Origin: Acidimicrobiia bacterium UBA4744
GTDB taxonomy: Bacteria > Actinomycetota > Acidimicrobiia > Spongiisociales > UBA4744
Assembly: GCA_002403855.1 (NCBI GenBank)
Contig: DHIO01000048.1
Coordinates: 52,031 to 68,662 of the forward strand
Length of the DNA stretch: 16,632 nucleotides
Reading direction: 5' to 3'
Below, in pieces: positions 6,838-14,020 of this stretch. The notes beneath the pieces were generated by a model. That model was not told the DNA's origin, searched no databases, and saw only the letters and a list, made by a program, of their open reading frames with translations. Position numbers and translations under genes: made by a program. Within the stretch, counting starts at the first letter, position 1, and each line of letters starts with the position of its first letter.

Positions 6838-7896
6838 ATGAAACGCAGTGTGTGGCTTGTACTGCTACTGACATTCGCCCTCGTCATCGCAGCTTGTGCC
6901 GGTGATGACGGGGCCACGACAACCGCCGGGGACGGAGACGGCGCCACGACAACCGCCGCGGACGGAGACGGCGAAACGACGACGACCGCCGGCGACGGGG
7001 ACGGCGGTGCCGTCACCCAGCGAGCCTTCCGGTTCGTGGTCGTATCGCACGGGCAGGCTTCCGACCCGTTCTGGTCCGTAGCGCAGAACGGCGTCAACGA
7101 TGCCGGTGAGGACATGGGCGTCACCGTCGAGTACCAGGCGCCGGGCACCTACGACATGGTGGAGATGAGCCAGATCATCGACGCCGCCGTGGCGTCCGAG
7201 CCCGATGGCCTGGTGGTGACGATTCCCGATGCCGATGCGCTCGGTGACTCGATCCGTGCCGCGGTGGCGGCCGGCATCCCGGTGATTTCCATGAACTCGG
7301 GCAGCGAGGTGTTTGCCGATCTGGGCGTGCTGGTCCACGTCGGCCAGACCGAGTATGCGGCCGGCCTCATCGCCGGTCAGCGGTTTGCCGCCGAAGGTAT
7401 CGGCAGCGCCATCTGCGTCAACCAGGAAGTCGGCAACGTGGCGCTCGATAACCGCTGTCAGGGCTTCGAAGATGGTCTGGGCGTCGAGGTGGACGTGATC
7501 CCGGTCGAACTGGCCGATCCGGTCGGCACCCAGGAGACAATCTCCGGCACGTTGCAGGCCAATCCGGTGGAGGGCGTCCTGACGCTGGGTCCGACGGGCG
7601 CGGTGCCGGCTCTGGCAGCCCTCGAAGACAGCGGCTTGCTCGGTCAAGTAGCGCTGGCTACGTTCGACCTGGGACCGGAAGTCCTCGAGGCAATCGATCA
7701 GGGCAACATGCTGTTCGCCATCGACCAGGCGCAGTATCTGCAGGGCTACCTGCCGATCGTGCTGCTGACCAAATTCAAGGAGACCGGGGCGCTGCCGCTC
7801 GGCAGTGTCGAGCGAGTGATCCTCACGGGTCCGCAAATCGTGACGTCCGACGTCGCGGCGGACGTGATCAGCTTCTCGGAGCAGGGTCTCCGCTAG
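6838..7896 (+). CDS. Sugar/cyclitol ABC transporter substrate-binding lipoprotein
   Basis: 352-aa extracytoplasmic binding protein of the periplasmic-binding type I (ribose/RbsB-like) group, the receptor of the importer encoded by the next two genes. N-terminus MKRS, hydrophobic stretch and lipobox IAAC give a lipid-anchored Cys20. A Gly/Asp/Thr repeat linker (about 21-57) follows, then the two-lobed domain starting FRFVVVSHGQASDPFW and including GLVVTIPDADALGDSI and GQTEYAAGLIAGQR. The frame is open back to a GTG at 6781, but the ATG at 6838 has a strong GAGGAAGGG SD and places the signal peptide correctly. Location after iolG-iolE suggests that myo-inositol or a related cyclitol is the ligand; that is inferred from context. 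Confidence 0.9.
   Translation: MKRSVWLVLLLTFALVIAACAGDDGATTTAGDGDGATTTAADGDGETTTTAGDGDGGAVTQRAFRFVVVSHGQASDPFWSVAQNGVNDAGEDMGVTVEYQAPGTYDMVEMSQIIDAAVASEPDGLVVTIPDADALGDSIRAAVAAGIPVISMNSGSEVFADLGVLVHVGQTEYAAGLIAGQRFAAEGIGSAICVNQEVGNVALDNRCQGFEDGLGVEVDVIPVELADPVGTQETISGTLQANPVEGVLTLGPTGAVPALAALEDSGLLGQVALATFDLGPEVLEAIDQGNMLFAIDQAQYLQGYLPIVLLTKFKETGALPLGSVERVILTGPQIVTSDVAADVISFSEQGLR
6913..7005 (+). repeat. Short tandem repeat in the lipoprotein linker
   Basis: Three tandem units: 30 bp (6913-6942), 30 bp (6943-6972, one mismatch to the first) and a diverged 33-bp unit (6973-7005). They encode the ATTTAGDGDG-type spacer between the lipid anchor and the binding domain. Such low-complexity spacers are common in actinobacterial lipoproteins. 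Unit number could vary between strains. Confidence 0.8.
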
Positions 7897-7906
7897 GAGC
7901 ACTACC

Positions 7907-7937
7907 GATTGGGGCCCGCCGACGGCGGGCCCCAATC
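7907..7937 (+). terminator. Perfect 14-bp hairpin between binding protein and permease
   Basis: The arms 7907-7920 and 7924-7937 are perfectly complementary (core GGGGCCCGCC/GGCGGGCCCC) around a GAC loop, 10 nt after the binding-protein stop. There is no T tract. In ABC operons such intercistronic stems usually protect the upstream mRNA or cause partial termination, giving more binding protein than permease. Function is inferred from position and strength. Confidence 0.7.
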
Positions 7938-7966
7938 ACCTATGACCGCAAAGCAGGGAGGATCGA

Positions 7967-9043
7967 ATGGCCACTGAAACGGCGCCGCCCAGCCCGGCGC
8001 CACCACAAGCAGACGAACGAATCCGACAGGTAAGCGGTCTGAGCCGGTTGATGGCTCGACCGGAGCTGGGAGCCGTTGTAGGGGCGATCCTGGTCTGGGT
8101 GTTCTTCGCCATCGTCGCCTTCGAGAACAACTTCGTGAGCTGGGCGACCACTGCGGCGATCCTCAACCGGGCCGCACCGCTCGGCATCCTGGCCATCGCC
8201 GTTGCGCTCCTCATGATCGGCGGGGAATTCGACCTCTCGATCGGCTCGATCGTCGGATTCGCCGGCATGACCATCATGGTGTTGGTGACACCAGCCGATG
8301 CGGGGGGGTTCGGGTGGAGCCTCTGGCCGGCCATCCTCGTGGCCCTCGTTGTTGCCCTGGTGACGGGGTTCTTCAACGGGTTCCTTGTGATCAGCACCAA
8401 GCTGCCGTCGTTCATCATCACCCTGGCCACCCTCTTCATCTTCCGCGGCTTGACCATTGCCTTGACCCGGGCGCGTACCAACCGCACCCAGCTCGGCAAC
8501 CTCGATGAAGTCGAGGGGTTCGCCCTGGCCGACGCTTTGTTCGCAAGCCAATGGGAAGTGTTCGGGGCCCGGTTCCGGGTAGCCATCCTGTGGTGGATCG
8601 GGTTGGCGGCCATCGCCACCTGGATCCTGCTCCGCACCCGACAGGGAAACTGGATCTTCGGCTCCGGCGGTGACGCCAACTCGGCTCGTAACGTGGGTGT
8701 GCCGGTGAACCGGGTGAAGATCGCCCTGTTCATGACGACGGCCTTCGCCGCGTTCCTGGTGGCCGTGATCCAGGCGGTCCAGTTCACGGGAGCCGACACG
8801 CTGCGCGGATTCCAGCAGGAGTTCGAGGCCATCATTGCGGTGGTGGTGGGCGGAACGCTGCTCACCGGCGGGTACGGGTCCGCCATCGGTGCTTTCTTTG
8901 GTGCCTTGATCTTTGCCATGGTGCAGCAGGGCATCATCATCACCGGTGTGGACGGTGACTGGTTCCAGGTGTTCGTGGGAGGCGTTCTCGTGATCGCAGT
9001 TATCTTCAATAACTACATTCGGCAGAAGGCGGCAGCACGATGA
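7967..9043 (+). CDS. ABC sugar transporter permease (RbsC-like)
   Basis: 358-aa inner-membrane permease of the BPD_transp_2 family that forms the channel of the importer. A cytoplasmic Pro-rich N-terminus (about 1-30) is followed by many hydrophobic helices, for example AVVGAILVWVFFAIVAF, PLGILAIAVALLMIGGEFDLSIGSIVG (the family's characteristic segment), ILVALVVALVTGFFNGFLV and, at the end, VFVGGVLVIAVIFNNYI. EFEAIIAVVVGGTLLTGGYGS corresponds to the conserved loop that contacts the ATPase. ATG has GGGAGGA upstream. Its TGA overlaps the ATPase ATG by 4 bases. Ribose, xylose, fructose and inositol permeases all look alike here, so substrate rests on context. Confidence 0.92.
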   Translation: MATETAPPSPAPPQADERIRQVSGLSRLMARPELGAVVGAILVWVFFAIVAFENNFVSWATTAAILNRAAPLGILAIAVALLMIGGEFDLSIGSIVGFAGMTIMVLVTPADAGGFGWSLWPAILVALVVALVTGFFNGFLVISTKLPSFIITLATLFIFRGLTIALTRARTNRTQLGNLDEVEGFALADALFASQWEVFGARFRVAILWWIGLAAIATWILLRTRQGNWIFGSGGDANSARNVGVPVNRVKIALFMTTAFAAFLVAVIQAVQFTGADTLRGFQQEFEAIIAVVVGGTLLTGGYGSAIGAFFGALIFAMVQQGIIITGVDGDWFQVFVGGVLVIAVIFNNYIRQKAAAR

Positions 9044-9921
9044 GCAACGGAACCCCCCTCCTGGAGATCAGAAACGTCTCGAAGTTCTTCGGCAGCGTGA
9101 TCGCCTTACAGGACGTATCGGCGTTTGTGCGGGCCGGCGAAGTCACCTGCTTGCTGGGCGACAACGGCGCGGGCAAATCAACCCTGATCAAGGTGCTGTC
9201 GGGAGTCCACAAGCCCTCGGAGGGCGAGTATTTCTTCGACGGCGAGCAGCAGGAGTTCGAATCACCCCGGCAGGCTCTGGAAATGGGCATCGCCACCGTC
9301 TATCAGGACCTGGCGATGATTCCGCTGATGTCCGTGTGGAGGAACTTCTTCCTCGGATCGGAACCGACCAAAGGTTGGGGACCGTTCCGAAGGTACGACT
9401 CCGAATTCGCCAAGGCAACCACCAAGAGCGAGATGGCCAAGATGGGCATCGACATCCGCGACCCCGATCAGACGGTCGGGACGCTGTCGGGCGGCGAGAG
9501 GCAGTCGGTGGCCATTGCTCGGGCCGTGTATTTCGGCGCCAAGGTCCTGATCCTGGACGAGCCCACCGCGGCTCTGGGCGTCAAACAGGCCGGGGTGGTG
9601 TTGAAGTACATCCTCCAGGCCCGGAATCGGGGGATCGGGGTGATCTTCATCACTCACAACCCTCACCATGCCTATCCGGTCGCAGACCACTTCGTGATCC
9701 TTCGCCGTGGCACGGTGTACGGAGACTACACCAAGGCGGAGCTTCCGCTCGAGCAACTGGTACAGATGATGGCCGGAGGCGCCGACCTCGAGGTGCTCCA
9801 GCACGAGCTGGAGCAGGCCTCCCAGGAAGGTGGTGCCGAGGCCGAAGCACTGGCCGAGACGGCCGACGCGATCGGGTCGGAGCTCGAAGAGCTCGGCGAG
9901 AAGGCCGACGAGGAAGCATAG
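9040..9921 (+). CDS. ABC sugar transporter ATP-binding protein, single NBD
   Basis: 293-aa ATPase energising the importer. All motifs are intact: Walker A GDNGAGKST (40-48), Q-loop Gln89, signature LSGGERQ (149-155), Walker B VLILDE (169-174) and H-loop His206. It carries one nucleotide-binding domain, unlike the duplicated ~500-aa RbsA/IatA type, and so resembles FrcA-type ATPases that act as homodimers. The last ~45 residues are a Glu/Ala-rich, strongly acidic tail (EALAETADAIGSELEELGEK) likely to be helical, with no motif I know. Last gene of the rightward transport operon. Confidence 0.92.
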   Translation: MSNGTPLLEIRNVSKFFGSVIALQDVSAFVRAGEVTCLLGDNGAGKSTLIKVLSGVHKPSEGEYFFDGEQQEFESPRQALEMGIATVYQDLAMIPLMSVWRNFFLGSEPTKGWGPFRRYDSEFAKATTKSEMAKMGIDIRDPDQTVGTLSGGERQSVAIARAVYFGAKVLILDEPTAALGVKQAGVVLKYILQARNRGIGVIFITHNPHHAYPVADHFVILRRGTVYGDYTKAELPLEQLVQMMAGGADLEVLQHELEQASQEGGAEAEALAETADAIGSELEELGEKADEEA

Positions 9922-9939
9922 GAGAGATAGGCGCCTTGC

Positions 9940-9967
9940 GCCGGAGCCGGGTTCTCCTTGCTCCGGC
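9940..9967 (+). terminator. Possible terminator hairpin after the ABC operon
   Basis: GCCGGAGC (9940-9947) pairs perfectly with GCTCCGGC (9960-9967) over a 12-nt loop, 19 nt after the ATPase stop. An overlapping alternative is GGCGC/GCGCC (9930-9934 with 9938-9942). No T run follows, so it is a weak candidate for intrinsic termination. The rest of the 9922-10046 gap shows nothing else I recognise. Confidence 0.4.
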
Positions 9968-10046
9968 CGGGGCGGCCTTCTCGACTGGGCGCGATGCAGA
10001 GGTGAGTCTTCGAGTCATGATGTGGGCCAGGCCGATGGTGGTGTCG

Positions 10047-10601
10047 TCAGGATCCCGCTGCCCAGCGGCGCACGATCTCGGATGCCCGGTCGGAGATTCG
10101 GATATTGCCGTGATGGGCCCGCCGGCCCAGGACCACCTCGACGGTCGCCTCCGCGTAATGCTCGGACGGAGTCGTTTCCCACGAGTCTCCCTCGAACCAC
10201 GGTGCCGAGGACGGGAACCCTTGGGCCGCCCGGAAGGCGGTGCGCAGGTCTGCCTGGTCGGGGCAGACGAACTCGAGGTGATGGGCGAACTCGTGGATCA
10301 TCTGATCACGCAGATTGGGAGCCGTACCCGGGACCCGGACGACTACCGTGGCCCTTTCGGGGCGGTATTCGCCGCGCGCATCGAGCTCCCACGCCGCACT
10401 GAGCACGACCGGGTCGATGCAGTGTCGGCGGGCCGGGTGCACGGCGAGGAAGTCGCCCCAGGTCTCGACGGCCAGCGCCCGAAGATCGTCCGGCACGGAG
10501 GCGTCGAAGGTGATCTCGGGCGCCGGATCGGGCCGGGCTGCCCAGGCTACGCCGGTCGCCAGAGCGGCGACGATAGCCACGACAAGAAGTGTTCGGCGCA
10601 C
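10047..10601 (-). CDS. Small secreted protein with HExxH metallopeptidase-like motif
   Basis: 184-aa protein, not assigned to a named family. It begins with a clear signal peptide or anchor (MRRTLLVVAIVAALATGVAWA) followed by Arg-Pro, so it is exported. The core has MIHEFAHHLE, an HExxH zinc motif at about 103-107, and SEHYAE at about 146-151, where Glu147 could be the third zinc ligand as in gluzincin-type enzymes. Cys61 and Cys113 could form a disulfide outside the cell. GTG start at 10599-10601 with no clear SD. It is on the strand opposite to the ABC operon (convergent) and to the ACT gene (divergent), so it appears to be an independent gene. Zinc-peptidase activity is inferred from the motif only. 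Confidence 0.75.
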   Translation of the reverse strand: MRRTLLVVAIVAALATGVAWAARPDPAPEITFDASVPDDLRALAVETWGDFLAVHPARRHCIDPVVLSAAWELDARGEYRPERATVVVRVPGTAPNLRDQMIHEFAHHLEFVCPDQADLRTAFRAAQGFPSSAPWFEGDSWETTPSEHYAEATVEVVLGRRAHHGNIRISDRASEIVRRWAAGS

Positions 10602-10691
10602 GAAGGCAGCTTACCGAGAAGCGTCAACCGACTATCGCGCTCAGAAGGCGTCACCCATCAGCCCCATCGATCTGAAGAGAAAGGAAAAACG

Positions 10692-11069
10692 ATGAAGGAC
10701 ATCACACTCATCATCCCCCAACGAGGTGGAGCGGTCCCCGAGATCTGGGAGTCGCTCGGCGCGGCGGGCATCAACGTGGAAGCAGCGGTGTCGTTCGCCC
10801 GTGAACACCATCGGGTGGTGCACGTGGTCGTAGAAGACGCCGTTGTGAGCCAGGCTCAGCAGGTTGTAGCCGATGCCGGGTTCATGATCGTCGACACCCG
10901 TGAGGTTCTGGTCGTTCCGATGGAGGATCGTCCGGGAGCCCTGGCCGAGGTGGCCCGCACGGCGTACGAGGCGGACGCCGAGGTCTACCTGCTTTCCCTG
11001 GCGACCAACAACCGGGCGATGCTGGGCGTCGTCAACCTGACCGCGGCCCGGGAGGCGTTCGGCCTCTAG
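10692..11069 (+). CDS. Small ACT-domain protein
   Basis: 125-aa soluble protein that appears to be two ACT-like halves with no catalytic domain. The second half, MEDRPGALAEVARTAYEADAEVYLLSLATNN (about 78-108), has the typical ACT start (DRPGALAEV); the first half (ITLIIPQRGGAVPEIWESLGAAGINVEAA) fits less well. ACT domains bind small ligands, often amino acids, and regulate enzymes. ATG at 10692 has AAAGGA about 8 nt upstream. It is 19 nt before the SDR gene, so probably in one operon with it. A longer open frame runs through this region from 9336, but before 10692 it only shadows other genes. What it binds and regulates is unknown. Confidence 0.75.
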   Translation: MKDITLIIPQRGGAVPEIWESLGAAGINVEAAVSFAREHHRVVHVVVEDAVVSQAQQVVADAGFMIVDTREVLVVPMEDRPGALAEVARTAYEADAEVYLLSLATNNRAMLGVVNLTAAREAFGL

Positions 11070-11088
11070 GCCTCGCGCACGAAGGGGC

Positions 11089-11889
11089 ATGGAGATCACG
11101 GACGGGTCCGGCACACTCCCCGCCATGGAGTATCCGGACTTTCGCCTCGACGGTCGGGTCGCCCTCGTTACGGGCGCATCGATGGGCATCGGCCGGGATC
11201 TCGCCAGGGCACTGGCCGCGGCCGGGGCCCGAGTGGCCGTGGCTGCTCGCGACCTCAGGGCTCTCGAGGCCCTAGCGAATGAGATCGAGGCCGAGGGTGG
11301 GGAGGCCCTGGCGGCGGAGCTCGATATTCGCGACGTGAGCCGGATCGGCAATGTGTACGAGCAGGTTCGCCGGCACTTCGGATCCCTCGATGTGTTGGTC
11401 AACAACGCCGGCCTTGGTGCCAATCATCCGGCCGAGGAGGTCACCGAGTCCGATTGGGATGAGATGATGGCCGTCAACCTGCGCGGGCTGTTCTTCTCCT
11501 GCCAGGCCGCCGGACGCATCATGCTTGCCCAGGGCTCCGGGCGGATCATCAACATGAGCTCGCAGGCCGGCGTCGTCGGGATTCGCGACCACGCCGTGTA
11601 CTCGGCCGGAAAGGGAGGGGTCAACCTTCTCACCAAGGTCCTGGCATTGGAGTGGTCGAGCCGGGGCGTGACCGTGAATGCGGTGGCTCCTACCTTCATC
11701 TACACCCCGGGCACCGCAGAGCGCCTGGATCAACCGGAGTACCTGGAGGGCGTCCTCGAACGCCTGCCGATCGGCCGGGTGGGGACTACCACCGACGTTG
11801 CCGCGGCGGTGGTCTATCTGGCGTCGCCGGCGGGTGCGATGGTGTCGGGACACGTCCTGTTGGTCGATGGAGGCTGGACCGCGCAGTAG
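11089..11889 (+). CDS. SDR-family oxidoreductase (gluconate 5-dehydrogenase-like)
   Basis: NAD(P)-dependent short-chain dehydrogenase of 266 aa from this start. Cofactor motif TGASMGIG, structural NNAG, and the catalytic set Ser (NMSSQAG), Tyr and Lys (YSAGK) are all present, ending in the usual SGHVLLVDGGWTAQ. It resembles gluconate 5-dehydrogenase/glucose dehydrogenase-type SDRs acting on polyols or sugar acids, but SDR substrates cannot be read from sequence. The start is uncertain: ATG 11089 has AAGGGG very close to it (3-nt spacer), while ATG 11125 (MEYPDFRLDGRVALVTG) matches the family's usual N-terminus but has no clear SD. Confidence 0.85.
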   Translation: MEITDGSGTLPAMEYPDFRLDGRVALVTGASMGIGRDLARALAAAGARVAVAARDLRALEALANEIEAEGGEALAAELDIRDVSRIGNVYEQVRRHFGSLDVLVNNAGLGANHPAEEVTESDWDEMMAVNLRGLFFSCQAAGRIMLAQGSGRIINMSSQAGVVGIRDHAVYSAGKGGVNLLTKVLALEWSSRGVTVNAVAPTFIYTPGTAERLDQPEYLEGVLERLPIGRVGTTTDVAAAVVYLASPAGAMVSGHVLLVDGGWTAQ

Positions 11890-11928
11890 CCGATCGGATA
11901 ACGGCTTCTTCGGCGGTGCGATGACGCC

Positions 11929-11946
11929 CGCCGGTGAGCCCCGGCG
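11929..11946. terminator. Possible bidirectional terminator stem
   Basis: CGCCGG (11929-11934) and CCGGCG (11941-11946) form a 6-bp stem over TGAGCC, in the 106-bp gap between the convergent SDR and transketolase genes. A competing stem pairs GACGCC (11923-11928) with GGCGTC (11943-11948). Both are short and without a T tract, so the call rests mostly on the convergent position. Confidence 0.3.
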
Positions 11947-11995
11947 TCTGTGCGTCGAGCAGCGATGCCAAGCAAGTGCCCGGCCTTCTGGGCTC

Positions 11996-12949
11996 TCAGG
12001 CTCTCGGATGCTCAACGAATGTCCGCACGGCCTGCGCGACGCGATCGGACGAGATCCCGTACTTGTCGAGCAGGGCGTCATCCGGGCCGGATTCGGCGAA
12101 GGTATCCGGAAGTCCGATGCGTTTCATCGGCACGAGGTGACGTTCGATGAGGGTCTCCGCGACTGCGCCACCCAAACCGCCGAGGATCGTGTGCTCCTCG
12201 ACCGTCGCCACCAGGCCCGTTTCTGAGGCGGCCTCGACGATGGCGTCGGTATCGAGTGGTTTGAGGGTCGGAACATGAAGCACGTGAGCGTCGACTCCCC
12301 CGGCGGCCAGGGCCTCGGCTGCTTCCAGAGTTCGGGTCGTCTGCACGCCCGTCGAGATGAGTGTCACGTCCGAGCCCCGGCGCACGACTACGGCCTTGCC
12401 TATCTCGAATCGATAAGCGTCGTCGAACACCAGTGGAGCCGGTTGACGGCTGAGCCGAAGGTAGACGGGTCCGTCGTACTCGGTAGTCGCCCGGATCGCT
12501 TGCCGGGTTTCGGTCTCGTCGGCGGGCGCCACCACCGTCATGTGGCCTAGAGCACGCATCACCGCCAGGTCATCGAAGCTTATGTGGGTCTTGCCGGTCT
12601 TGCCGGCCAGCAACCCCGAGTAGGCGCCGGCGATCTTGACGTTGAGGCGGGGTTGGGCGATCAAGACCCGAATCGGGTCGAGGGCCCGGGCGGTGGCGAA
12701 GGCGGCGAGGGTGCTGATGAACGGGACGTACCCGATGGTCGCCAGTCCGGCCGCGACACCGAGCATGTTCTGCTCGGCGATCCCCATTTGAAAGAACCGA
12801 TGGGGGAATGCCTTTTCGAATATGTCGGCGCGGGTTGAGTTACCGAGATCGCCGTCCAGGATCACAATGCGCGGGTCGTGGGCTCCCAGTTCCGTCAGAG
12901 TCTCGCCAAACACCACCCGCTGCGCTTTTCCGAGCGTCACGTCACTCAC
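11996..12949 (-). CDS. Transketolase, C-terminal subunit (Pyr and C domains)
   Basis: 317-aa second half of a split ThDP-dependent transketolase. It holds the pyrimidine-binding domain with the cofactor-activating Glu59 in MGIAEQNMLGVAAGLA, then GKTGKTHISFDDLAVMRALGHMTVVAPADETE, and the C-terminal domain from about residue 190 (VTLISTGVQTTRTLEAAEAL; EEHTILGGLGGAVAE). GTG start overlaps the N-subunit stop by 8 bases (12942-12949), so the two halves should be made together and assemble into one enzyme. Transketolases move two-carbon ketol groups between sugar phosphates; split forms often belong to catabolic operons and may have other acceptors. Confidence 0.9.
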   Translation of the reverse strand: MSDVTLGKAQRVVFGETLTELGAHDPRIVILDGDLGNSTRADIFEKAFPHRFFQMGIAEQNMLGVAAGLATIGYVPFISTLAAFATARALDPIRVLIAQPRLNVKIAGAYSGLLAGKTGKTHISFDDLAVMRALGHMTVVAPADETETRQAIRATTEYDGPVYLRLSRQPAPLVFDDAYRFEIGKAVVVRRGSDVTLISTGVQTTRTLEAAEALAAGGVDAHVLHVPTLKPLDTDAIVEAASETGLVATVEEHTILGGLGGAVAETLIERHLVPMKRIGLPDTFAESGPDDALLDKYGISSDRVAQAVRTFVEHPRA

Positions 12950-13802
12950 CCCCCGTCTCGCCCAGCTCGGCCAGGGCGGCCCTCAGCTGGTTCTCGTCGG
13001 GTACCTGGCTGTGCCAGGGGAAGCTGCCTTCCATGAATGACACCCCCTTGCCTTTGACGGTGTGCGAGATCACGACGGTGGGACGTCCGTCGCCATATCG
13101 GGCCACCTCCAGCGTGTCGAGCATCCCGGCCATATCGTGCCCGTCCATCTCCAGCACCCTCCAGCCGAAACTAGACCAGCGGTCGGCCAGTTCGTTCTCT
13201 CGGTACGGAGGAAGACGGATCTCAACGCTGTCGCCGTGCCAGCCGTACTGCTGGAGCCCGTTCTGATCGACGATCGCTACCAGGTTGTCCAGACCGTACC
13301 GGGTCGCCACGTGGGCGCCTTCCCAGACAATGCCCTCGTTGCATTCACCGTCACCGAGCACGGCGAAGGTAGCGAAGTCGTGGCCGCCGGCTTGGCCACC
13401 CAGTGCCATCCCGATCGCCGCCGAAAAACCGAGTCCGAGTGAGCCCGACGACATGTCCAACCCCGGCAGAACCGTCATGTCGGGGTGCCCTTGCAGCCTC
13501 GAGTCGATGGCATCAAAGGACTTCAACTCTGCGAGCGGGAAGAAACCTCGTAGCGCCATCACCACGTACAGGCCGATCGCACTGTGCCCCTTGGAGAGCA
13601 CGAACCGGTCCCGGTCGGGCCAGTGAGGTTCGGTGGGACGGATGCGCAGCACCCGGAAGAAGAGGGCGACCAACAGATCCATCACCGACAGCGGTCCACC
13701 GATGTGGCCGGCGCCGGCATGGGCAACTGCACGAAGTACTTCCGCTCGTCCCCGCCGGGCCAGGTCTTCGAGTTCACCAATGGTCATCACATCGTCCGTC
13801 AT
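12942..13802 (-). CDS. Transketolase, N-terminal subunit (PP domain)
   Basis: 286-aa first half of the split transketolase, carrying the diphosphate-binding domain. GHIGGPLS (32-39) and LSKGHSA (69-75) are typical of the family, and the ThDP/Mg2+ motif is GDGECNEG (150-157) ending at Asn181 in VDQN. The frame is open upstream to 13922, but those 40 residues are low-quality; ATG 13802 (MTDDVMTIGELEDLARRGRAEVLRAV) begins where the family begins and has AAGGG 6 nt upstream. The 13803-14020 gap to the divergent DUF3179 gene (218 bp) holds no promoter or operator I can identify. Confidence 0.88.
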   Translation of the reverse strand: MTDDVMTIGELEDLARRGRAEVLRAVAHAGAGHIGGPLSVMDLLVALFFRVLRIRPTEPHWPDRDRFVLSKGHSAIGLYVVMALRGFFPLAELKSFDAIDSRLQGHPDMTVLPGLDMSSGSLGLGFSAAIGMALGGQAGGHDFATFAVLGDGECNEGIVWEGAHVATRYGLDNLVAIVDQNGLQQYGWHGDSVEIRLPPYRENELADRWSSFGWRVLEMDGHDMAGMLDTLEVARYGDGRPTVVISHTVKGKGVSFMEGSFPWHSQVPDENQLRAALAELGETGGE

Positions 13803-14020
13803 GCTCAACCCTTCACCTCGAGACTCCGATGCACCGCCCGCCCGTCGGTCATCCAAGACCAAACCCCGGGTGGGTCCACGTCGGGATTGTTCTGGAAGCC
13901 TAGTTGTCGGTAGTCGAGGCAAGCGCGGCCTTGCGATGGGAACTGAGAGCGCCGGCTGCCGAGCGTCGGGTTGACGACACAGGCGGGAAGACGGCCGTTG
14001 CGGCAGGCGTTGGGCGGAAA

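Noticed and set aside
6913..7005. Repeat units as a CRISPR array or mobile-element footprint
   Set aside because: The units are contiguous, in-frame 30-33-bp coding repeats without spacers and only encode the lipoprotein linker.
6865..7935. 356-aa minus-strand open frame opposite the binding protein
   Set aside because: His/Arg/Asp-rich antisense shadow of a well-supported lipoprotein gene.
7936..9009. 357-aa minus-strand open frame opposite the permease
   Set aside because: Thr/Met/Ala/Pro-rich sequence with no domain, exactly antisense to a well-supported permease gene.
9336..11069. 577-aa plus-strand open frame
   Set aside because: Up to about 10690 it is an Arg/Gly-rich shadow of the ATPase gene and of the antisense HExxH gene. 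Only its end, from 10692, is the real ACT-domain gene.
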